Source: Alviniconcha marisindica
Taxonomy: Eukaryota; Mollusca; Gastropoda; Provannidae
Direction: 5' to 3'
Length of the DNA stretch: 64,000 nt
NCBI GenBank assembly: GCA_018857735.1
Contig: JABMCL010000686.1
Coordinates: forward strand, 37,501 to 101,500
Position numbers and translations under genes: made by a program. This document shows, in pieces, positions 52,231 to 62,403 of the stretch (position 1 is its first letter; each line of letters begins with the position of its first letter). The notes below the pieces were generated by a model. That model was not told the DNA's origin. It did not search any database and saw nothing but the letters and a program-made list of their open reading frames with translations.

Positions 52231-53077
52231 ATTATATTCCTATGTCATGTTGTCTTTCTGTTTTGCATTGCCGTACTCGTATCTTACACACCTTTTGCTG
52301 TTAAATTATTCAGTAAGTAAGGTATTGCAAGCATTTCCATTATTGCTATGATGGTTATTATAATAACCATATTTTTTAACTGTTTCATTTTTGTTCAAAA
52401 TATTAGTATGGTCACACGATCTGCATGCAGATTTCAGCAGGTAGGACATGAGTGGTCTTCATGATTAAAAAGAAAAGAAAAAAATCCTTCTAACAAGCTC
52501 TTAAAACCCACGTGTTTGACATAGGCTACACGACTGAGTGTCCCTGTTTTTCCGCCCGCCTTGCCACACGAGTTAGCTTGTTGTGTCCAGACGGATAAGA
52601 TTGCATCAGTTTTCTGTGCGTCAGTCTGTATCTTCGTGCACGTGACTATGAACACAGTATTTCTGTTTCCCGCACACTTTTTCGAACAACAACAGTACCA
52701 AAAGCTACTGCACCTTTCTCTCATTTACCAAAGCGGCGGGCAGTGGAGAGAGGATTCCGAGAAAATGAAGTCGAATAAACTGGATATGTAGAAATGAGTA
52801 AAGTAGAATTCATGGCTGAAGGCGAAGCGTGCAAGGTTACATTCTGACCTACTCCAGGCTTCAAAGAGATCATCTTTGACCGCGCTGGGTTAAGTAAACA
52901 TGGTGCTTAATGTCCACGGAAACCATAAGGCTTATTAGGGACGGGGAGATTATTATTATATGCTCATATATATAAAGTTTATAGCAAAGTGTTTATCTTC
53001 TACTGCACTCTTTTAGAAGGCTTTACGAATGCAACAACACTAAAGACGGAAGATGCAGTGAAACATTAAAAGTTGTT
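52231..53077. other. Non-coding region
   Basis: Unique sequence. A SINE-tail word (taaacatggtgcttaatgtc cacggaaaccataaggctta) at 52893-52935 is the complement of one at 42555-42605. No gene. Confidence 0.5.
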
Positions 53078-53311
53078 TTAACCCCTTCACTGGCATGTCA
53101 CTTGAAAACAGGAAATGACAGTGAGAAATCTGAAACCCTCATGTCTCCCTCCCCCTCCACCCCCCTCCACCCCTGGCATGTGAAAGGATTTTCGTCAAAA
53201 CGCATAGCACACAAAGTAGATGTTACAGGACCGGAAAACATACTGTTTCCAGGCGCGTCCGTGCATCTTTCAGCCCGGAAATTTTACAGGCTGCGGCAGT
53301 GAAGGGGTTAA
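53077..53311. mobile_element. Short TTAA-flanked MITE, about 235 bp
   Basis: The left end TTAA-CCCCTTCACTGGC (from 53078) and right end G(G)CAGTGAAGGGG-TTAA (to 53311) are inverted repeats of 13 bases with TTAA on both sides, as in piggyBac-type MITEs. No coding capacity. Confidence 0.7.
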
Positions 53312-53995
53312 TTACCTCGCTCAGCCTGGGACGGTCATGTGTGTGTGTGTCTAATTATACACTTCTGCAGGGCTAACTCGGGTGGTGACAATCCGGACAT
53401 CACACTTGACGCTAACACTTGGGATGATGGTTTGCATCAGTTTTTCACACCGCATCGCATCAGTAGGCTCCGGCTTTGTTTGATGCATATCGACAGCTGT
53501 TCTCGGACTGAATCTACTGATTACAATCAAACCATGATGCAGGAATACTGACTTACATACACCGTTTTACACGTGTTTGATGAAGCTGTCATATCTGATG
53601 CAATCGCGATACCGGAAATAGCCTTCTCAGATTCAAATTGAAACTAACTCCTCGAGCGTCAGGGCCTGGCGAACAGAATATGATCCGCAGTAACAATTTT
53701 GCGACTGAGAGTACCGTTAATATCGATTTCAAAAGTGCTCCTGCTCTTGTCCCTAATATGTCAGCTGACATCTGAGGACATTAAGCAACACTACCTACCT
53801 GCTCCTGTGTGCTTTGTCCTGCATCTCGTGCTTCTTCCCGCACACGTACTGCGTTCCTCAGTTCCCAGGGTTTAGTTTGACGTCACAAGGGTCTTTGACA
53901 TCAGGGACAGAAAGGGGTTAGTTTGACGTCACAAGTGTCTTTGACATCAGGGTACACAAAGCCAGCACTTCTGCCTACATGTCCCAGAAGAAATA

Positions 53996-54027
<32 letters not shown>

Positions 54028-54675
54028 CCTTTCATTTCTTTGACCGATTTAAAAAATTAAAAAATAAAGTTATTCTGTAGTGCTTCTCTCTGTGGAGTAA
54101 ACTTTTGATGATGTACTGCAACGTTAAACAAAAGGGGCAACCTATTTTGTGAACCCGAAGCTATTTTTAGCTCATAATTGGTCAGTTTTGGTAAGGCATC
54201 TAAGTTTTGTTGTTGTTGTTTAAAAAAAATTTAAAGCAGAAAAATCAGGACTAGAATATATATATATAGAGAGAGAAAAATCTTACAAAATATTTCCCCC
54301 CCTCTGGAACCAAGAAGGCTAATTCCTTCAAAACAATCAAGTACATGTGTTCAAATGTTTCCAATACACGTTTGCGTGGTGTGTTCATGCATCTTTGTTC
54401 ACTGTTTTGTAGTTACCTGTTTCATGTTATTGTATTAAGTATGTATTGTTATGTGATGGTGTGGGTGATTACAATGATCGTGCTAGTCAGCTGGACATTA
54501 TTCAAACCGGTGTGACACCTGTAAGGTGGCGAAAGTGGTCCACGGAAGCCGGTCAGACAGTCACTGTAACCGGTCAGATACACGGCCGTCTGTACTAGTA
54601 CTGGAGCTCTACTAGCAACCACCCTGCTCCCTTCCCCGTCTAGAACACACACACACATGCACGCGCACACACACA

Positions 54676-54706
<31 letters not shown>

Positions 54707-56220
54707 GCGCACAAAATTTACACACACACACACACAAGCCAGATACATACACTCTCTTTTTTTCTTCTTTATTTTGAGAAGTTAGTAACTTGATATTGAT
54801 ATTAAATTCCTGACAACCACACTGAGTCACCTCAGAACAGTGAAACTCAGGTCATAAGCAAATGCACATGTCAAAACTCTTCTCATATGATATAAACCCT
54901 TTGTCAAGTCAATCCACAAAACCAATCACTTTGGAAACATAAGACAAAACATACATATATAATACACAAACATCACACACATTTTCTAAGAGTGAGTCCC
55001 TTCAATATTACCCCTGTTAAAAAAGCACATAAGGCTCGGACATGCTGGTATCGTCGACTATTCCATCTAATTTATTAATACCAGATTAAAGAAAAATATA
55101 AAAAAAGGAACGGACAGACACAATCCAAAATAAAAAAATGTTATATAAATGCATAATGTCAAATAACATCGCCATATGGCAGCAAGTGGCACATACCACC
55201 TACCTACCAACTATCATCTCCTAGCTGCTCAACACCAGCCATACAAAAAAGCCTAACTCTTTACGAAAAATATTGATTTTTCTGGAAAAAATCAGGTGAG
55301 TGGACCATTAGCAGGAAAATGACAAGAAAGAAAGAGCAAGGGGACTAGGCAGAAAAACAAGAGATGAGATAAGGACAGGGGAATCAAATGACAGCCCTGA
55401 GATTCCAGACAGGGGAGAAAACATCAAACATCCCCAGCCTCCCTTCGGGGACTTTTGTTTTTGAGAACAAGTCGAACAAAACAACAGCCAGTAAGTCTGA
55501 CCAATTGCTGATCTTTCCCCAGCATATTTTGATCTTAACTGCTAAAATACCGGAAATTACTGGTTAATGTGAATCCTGTAACATGTTAGTAAATTTAATT
55601 GATATAAGTGCATATGAGTACATAAATAAGCACACTGCGCTCACACAGCAGGAAACAGCACTACAAAAAATGTATGCACTCGTTTTATCACACGTACAAA
55701 TGCAAAGCATAAAGGACAAGACTCGGCTGATCTGAACCTTATGATACTAAAAACAAGCCTGAAGACGGAATTCAGCCACCCGAGAGGTGGAAAATGGGCA
55801 TCTATATATAGATCAACAAAATAAAATAAAAATTAATTTGGACTTGGAATCATCAGCAACGTAATGCTTATTTGTTTGTTTTTGTTTTCCTTTCAGATTC
55901 TCGACCAGACATCCTAATGTGTACAGAACAGTTTACAACATGCACTTTACATGAATTGAAACATGTATGCATACATTTAACACTGCCCAGTACTTTGTAT
56001 TACATTGCTGCAAGTCAACAAAAGTCAATAACCAAGACAAATATGGTCAAACATGTATGATATCGCAATGTCCCAATGATCCATTATTACTAATATTAGT
56101 AATATTACTGATACTGTAGACAAACTTTCCAAATTAGTGAACACTCTAAAACAGAGCGAGGTTTTGCACGTAATTATATTACCTGTAACTGGTATCGTTC
56201 TAACATCACCTGAATAGGTG
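53312..56220. other. Non-coding region
   Basis: Contains a SINE-tail fragment (53748-53790), a tandem pair of 60 bases (agtttgacgtcacaagggtc, 53873 and 53921), TA tracts (53999-54025) and CA blocks (54645-54735). I see no exon. Confidence 0.5.
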
Positions 56221-56229
56221 CATCTATCC

Positions 56230-56585
56230 TGAGACCAAGACACATGCACACTTGAACTGACAATTATGTACACAGTACAGGGAATGAAGTGTATAAATGC
56301 ATCTTCCTGCACCCAAACACACCTGTACTGACAATTCTGTATAGAGAACAGAGAATGGAGTGTATAAAAGTATCTTTCTGCACCCAGACATATTCACACC
56401 TGTACTGACAATTCTGTATGCAGGACAGGGAATGGAGCGTAAAAAATAAATTTTCCTGCACCCAGAAACATCCACACCTGAACTAACAAATCTGTATGCA
56501 GAACAGGGAATGAAATGTATAAAAATATCTTCCAGCACCCAGACACATTCACATCTGTACTGGTAAATCTGTATATATATATATA
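56230..56585. repeat. 77-bp minisatellite, 5 units
   Basis: The repeating words cctgtactgacaattctgta and tgcacccagacatattcaca are spaced 70-79 bases apart. Confidence 0.88.
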
Positions 56586-56945
56586 TACACAAAATAGATC
56601 AGGAAAGGACCGTAGCAATTCACCATCAAAACCAATACAATTAAAGTAACACATGCCCAATCATTTAAATGACAGGATTTATTTTCAACCTCCAATTTTT
56701 CTTGACATAGGCACTCAGTTAAAATTCAAAAGAGCAACAGCTTCTCAAGCACACTTGAACATGAGATTCTGATTCACTCTTCTTGGGAGATCGCATTGAG
56801 TACGCATGAAAGCACACGTGGAAACCAAGAGAGTACACAAGACCACACATGAAAGCACCATGGACAGAAAGACAAGAATGTGCCAGTTTACATAAGCACT
56901 CTTAATAAACAGGGCAATACCAAATGCATTGCCATACACACCAAT
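56586..56945. other. Non-coding region
   Basis: Unique sequence with no recognised gene. Confidence 0.5.
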
Positions 56946-57550
56946 GTGTTTCAATGGCTATGTAATGACAGTAATAGTCTAATTATCACGGTTGTTTTTA
57001 CAGTACCAGTCCTTTCAAGCTCTTAGTGCCTCACAAACATGAATGGCTACGTAATGACAGTAACAGTCTAATTATCACGGTTGTTTTTACAGTACCAGTC
57101 CTTTCAAGCTCTTAGTGCCTTACAAACATGAATGGCTACGTAACGACAGTAACAGTCTAATTATCGCGGTTGTTTTTACAGTACCATTCCTTTCAAGCTC
57201 TTAGTGCCTCACAAACATGAATGGCTACGTAATGACAGTAATAGTCTAATTATCGCGGTTGTTTTTACAGTACCAGTCCTTTCAAGCTCTTAGTGCCTTA
57301 CAAACATGAATGGCTATGTAATGACAGTAATAGTCTAATTATCACGGTTGTTTTTACAGTACCAGTCCTTTCAAGCTCTTAGTGCCTTACAAATATGAAT
57401 GGCTACGTAATGACAGTAACAGTCTAATTATCACGGTTGTTTTTACATTCCAGTCCTTTCAAGCTCTTAGTGCCTTACAAACATGAATGGCTATGTAATG
57501 ACAGTAACAGTCTAATTATCATGGATGTTTTTACAGTGCCAGTCCTACAA
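56946..57550. repeat. 89-bp minisatellite, 7 nearly identical units
   Basis: gaatggctacgtaatgacag starts units at 57041, 57130, 57219, 57308, 57397 and 57486. Identity is above about 95%, which implies recent expansion or strong homogenisation. Each unit has gttgtttttacag, an acceptor-like word on the plus strand. Confidence 0.93.
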
Positions 57551-57889
57551 ACATGAGGGTGGAGTAACAATATTTGATGCTCAGTCTCTCTCTTTCATTC
57601 TCTCTGTGTGTGTATATATTATAATATTCATGATGCATAGAAACAATCAGTGAAACAAAATATTCCTCTATTCAAATGTAAGTTTGAACACCTGCCCTCC
57701 ACAATGTGGGACCTGTTCACCTGCAGTTTCAGCTGACACCCCCTCCCCACACAGCCATGACATGTTTACATGCAGTATCTGTTTTTAGGAACAAAGATCC
57801 TCCCCCTTCCACACAACTCTGACATGTTCACCTGTAGTTTCAGTGAGCAAGACCCCTCCCACACACAACTCTGACATGTTTACAGGCAC

Positions 57890-58400
57890 AGATATATATA
57901 TCATTATTTACAGGCACTTGCAGCAACAAGACACTCCCCTCCCTACACAAATGTGACACATCCACAGGCACTTGCAGCAGCAAGACACTCCCCTCCCCAC
58001 ACAACTGACACATCCACAGGCACTTGCAGCAGTAAAACCCTTCCCTCCCCACATAACTGACACATCCACAGGCACTTGCAGCAGCAAGACACTCCCCTCC
58101 CCACACAACTGTGACACATCCACAGGCACTTGCAGCAGCAAGACACTCCCCTCCCCACACAACTGTGACACATCCACAGGCACTTACAGCAGCAAAACCC
58201 TTCCCTCCCCACACAACTGTGACACATCCACAGGCACTTGCAGCCAGCAAGACACTCCCCTCCCCACACAAATGTGACACATCCACAGGCACCTGCAGCA
58301 GCAAGACACTACCCTCCCCACACAACTGTGACACATCCATAGGCACTTGCAGCCAGCAAGACACTCCCCTCCCCACACAACTGACACATCCACAGGCAGT
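57890..58400. repeat. 54-bp minisatellite, about 9 units
   Basis: The unit is cacttgcagcagcaagacac, tcccctccccacacaactgt and gacacatccacagg. Because 54 is a multiple of 3 and the unit lacks stops, long open frames exist in several phases on both strands; they are artefacts. Diverged units extend left to about 57700. Confidence 0.92.
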
Positions 58401-58524
58401 TCCTGCTAGCATGGCACAGTACACAACCAGCACCAGTAATGTGGCAGCAGTGAAATGGAGAAGCTGTTAAGGCACAGTGTCTTGTGTTGAAGATCCCCAG
58501 TTCCAGGATTCAAGCATGTAAGAG

Positions 58525-58760
58525 TAAGACACAGCCACTTCCTTCCTCCATTACCCAATCAGCTAGCTCTTGCGAGTGGCAATGTAGATGGTTCTGAGGG
58601 CGAGACACAGCCACTTCCTCCATTACCCGATCATCTCGCCCTTGCCAGTGGTGGTGTAGATGGCTCTGAGGGCGAGACACAGCCACTTCCTCCATCACCC
58701 AATCATCTCGCCCTTGCCAGTGGTGGTGTAGATGGCTCTGAGGGCGAGACACAGCCGCAC
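58525..58760 (-). repeat. 72-bp tandem array copying the 3' end of a coding exon, 3 copies
   Basis: On the minus strand the unit contains cgccctcagagccatctaca and ccaccactggcaagggcgag, then tggaggaagtggctgtg. Copies lie near 58728, 58656 and 58584, 72 bases apart. The first, at the coding end, contains the last codons and stop of the membrane-protein gene; the rest lie in its 3' UTR. Confidence 0.85.
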
Positions 58761-58949
58761 GATGGGGGTGAGGAGAACTGTCAGCACGGGGAGACTGTAG
58801 TATTGAAGGTACACAGCCACATCCTGCACCGGAACCAGTCCCAGCACACGAACCACCCCTGGGGCGGCCGGAGGGAGGCAGCGTCCGCGCCAGTACTGCA
58901 CCACCGGGCCCAGTGTGCTGAGGTCAAGGTCATGCTCCACAAATTCACC
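58695..58949 (-). CDS. Membrane protein, last coding exon
   Basis: Acceptor atatttccccttgcctcag, phase 0, 85 codons with stop TGA at 58695-58697. It encodes GEFVEHDLDLSTLGPVVQYW, then RGRCLPPAAPGVVRVLGLVP, the hydrophobic segment YLQYYSLPVLTVLLTPIV and RLCLALRAIYTTTGKGEMIG. GC-rich, with good codon-like structure and a strong acceptor. Its 5' edge is copied twice more upstream (58930-59290). Confidence 0.7.
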   Translation of the reverse strand, partial: GEFVEHDLDLSTLGPVVQYWRGRCLPPAAPGVVRVLGLVPVQDVAVYLQYYSLPVLTVLLTPIVRLCLALRAIYTTTGKGEMIG

Positions 58950-61900
58950 CTGAGGCAAGGGGAAATATATCATTGCAAGTACATGGTAGAGAACAGCCTG
59001 CAACAACAGCCCAAAGATCTTTTTTCTGGACCCAAGCAAGGTCATAGTAAAGGTCATGCTCCACAAACACATCCTCTGGCACGGGGAAATATATCACCGC
59101 AAATACATGGTAGGGAACAGCCCGCAACAACAGCCCCAAGATCTTTCTTCTGGGCCCAAGCAAGGTCATGGTCAAGGTCATGCTCCACAAACATGTCCTC
59201 TGGCACAGGCAAATCAAAATTATTCCACGTATGTGGTGGAGAACAGTTTGCGAGCAACTTCTATATGACCTTTCTTCTGGACCTAAGCAATCATAAATTC
59301 AAACTAATCACTCCAATCTCCAGTAAGGATAACTTGTCAGCCTCAGTCTTTAAGTGTCTGGTACCAAAACTAGTCAAAACAAGACCATACAGATTGCATA
59401 AAGCTGATTTACTGTTGCTGTTTTTACAGAGCAGACAGCATTAATCTTTGATTGTCTGGTACACAAAGCAAGACCACTTTCATAAGCATATAGCTGATTT
59501 ACTGTTTTGTTGCTGTTTTTACAGAGCAGACAGCATTAATCTTTGATTGTCTGGTACTCAAAGCAAGACCACTTTCATAAGCATAAAGCTGATTTACTGT
59601 TGCTGTTTTTACAGAGCAGACAGCATTAATCTTTGTCTGGTACTCAAAGCAAGACCACTTTCATAAGCATAAAGCTGATTTACTGTTTTAAGTTGTTGTT
59701 TTTACAGAGCAGACAGCATCAATCTTTGACTGGTACTCAAAGCAAGACAACATACATATTCATAAAACAGATTGACTGTTTTGTTGTTTTTACGGTGGGC
59801 AGTCAACATCAATCTTTGTCTAAAACTCAAATGTACTGGACAATCTATTCAAGTTGCATGACTTTACATTAAATTTCATGAGCTCAGCAAGAACAATATT
59901 GATGTACATATATGCCACAGCATGCATGCCAAGCAGTGCGGTACTGTTGCTGAGAGTGTTTTATTTGTCTGCACACTCACGCTGATAACCAAATGAAGTA
60001 AATCTTCTTACCACTTTCTCTGATATCTGATGAACATTGTCAACAATAGCAGCCTCCACATTGTGTGCTGACACAAACATGACACACAGCATGACAGTCC
60101 ACTGCGTCACCACCACCAACAAACACACCCTGCAATGACAAACAGCATGACAGTCCAATGACACAATGTGCCAACACCCTGCAATGACACTAAGCATGAC
60201 AGTCCACTGCACCAACATTCTGCAGTGACACAAACATGACACACAACATGACAGTCCACTGCACCACCACCAGCAAATGCACCCTGCAATAACACAAACA
60301 TGACACACAGCATGACAGTCCACAGTGCCACCACTCTGCAACAACACAAACATGACACACAGCATGACAGTCCACTGGGCCAACACTCTGCAATGACCCT
60401 CACAGCATGACAGCCCACTGTGCCACCAGCAGACACAGCCTATTACACACTTGTAAACATGACATACAACATGACAGCACCTGTGCCATCAGCACCAGCA
60501 AATACTCCACAATGACACAGCCATGACACAAGGCCGTCTCTGTGTCACTCCCCTCACAAGCACACCCCGGCAATGACACAAACACAACACTCAGCATGCT
60601 GAGAGACCTGATCACTGTTTGAGCCAGTCAGGGCTCAGCGTGCTCTTGGAGAACACACTGTCCAACAAGAAGTAGGCCTTGGTTACCACTTTCTGCTCTC
60701 AACACACAAGGGAGTTGATCAGCCCTCCACACACATTGCACGACCACAACAAAGACCTGAGTCACCTGTGGTCACCGTTATTTCCTCTCACCTGGCACGC
60801 AAGTAAACACAAAGGCCGAAGGTATATAAACTCCATCAAAGGTACATCCGTAACCCACTTGGCCCCAGACTGCCCGTCACCGCCTGCTCTTTTGCCGTAC
60901 CGCGCAACCCCAGACCGCCCGGTAGCGGCCAGCTAGCAGACAATCCATGCTAGCATCTCAGCTTATGCAAATAGGAACAGGATTCTCGCCTCGTTTCCAC
61001 TACTGTTTACTACTTCCGGCGATGTCCTTTGTTGGAAGTTCGGTTGAGTTTGAGAGATGCTGTGAATTTTCAAAGTTGCGAGATGGACACGCGATAGATG
61101 TACGAAACTAAACAAAAGCCCGACTGTTAGCCATGGTGTCGGAGCTTCATCCTTTGAGATTTGAACTGCAAATTTGGCTAAGTCTCTTACGGAGCTTCAT
61201 CTTTGAAGTTTCAAAATAGAAATTTTGCAGTCAGTTATCCCATAGGTACCTCAAAACCGGACATTCAGATGCGGATGTTTATTATTGATTTTTAAAGTTG
61301 TATACCAGGACCATTTGACACAGTTACTTCCCTTCGTATGGGATTTTGTAGTGAAAGGGCAGCGGCTGGTGTGGGGCCAAGTGGGTTAAATAAGGATGCA
61401 CCCCCCCCCCCCCCCCTTGGTCGGCATATATATTATATACCCTTCATTTTAGGCACACTCAGCAACACAGACGCACACAGCATAAAACAGAACCAATTTT
61501 TAGTCAAGATCAAACATAATCCATTGTGGCACTGATCTTGAAACTGGCTCAGAACATAAAACACACATTTACATGTTATCACTGTCTATTCTGCCAGAAG
61601 ACAGCTTGTCCTTTCAGTTTCACCATTTCAGGATATGCTGTCCAACAGGCGGAAGACCTTATCACTTTTTGATGTGACTGAGCAGATAGACTGGCAGGCA
61701 AAGCAACCATCACAAGTGGCTTGCATGCTTGAAGATCTCAAGTGTTGAGGAGCTTGAGACATTACCTGCGGGCAGAAAGCCAAGGACACCATACCATCTA
61801 TCACTTAGAGAGGAGAGGCACAGAACGACAAAGTGCTCAATGATTTCCTTGAAAGGAAAAACAAAAGGGTCATCATTAGTCAGATGAACGCTGGAACTGT

Positions 61901-62342
61901 TTTAATGGGGAGAACCTCTGAGAGACGGGGTGGAGCACCTACAGGCCTTGCTGAGTACATGGATGCCATCTTGATCTGAACTGAACTGAACCGATGTGGC
62001 CAGGACATGGCCTGCTCTTTTAGAAATTGTTGCCTACCAGGGATACCATATACTACTTTCTGAACTGGCCAGGAGAAGACAGTTTGTTCTTGAAGGACGT
62101 GTTGTCCGACAGAAGGAAGAGCTTACCATTTCTTGATGCGGCCAGGGGACAGCTTGCTCTTGGAGAACATGTTGTCCAGCAGGAAGTAGACCAGCACGCC
62201 CAGTCCTGCCAGGTAGGCTGCAATGTACAGCTGGTAGCCAGCCGACGGCCGTGTCACATTCAGTGACCTATCCACTCCGTACTGCAGCATATCATGTGTG
62301 CAGGCACACACACTCACACACATAACCATGCATATATGCAAG

Positions 62343-62403
<61 letters not shown>

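Noticed and set aside
57840..58433. 197-codon minus-strand open frame with Cys-rich 18-residue repeats
   Set aside because: A product of the 54-bp minisatellite, whose unit is a multiple of 3 and lacks stops. Other frames on both strands are equally open.
60600..60690. The missing exon between 62126 and 60067 of the membrane-protein gene
   Set aside because: In the required entry phase it meets a stop, and in the homologous frame it ends with a stop before its only donor-like site, so it is a decayed copy.
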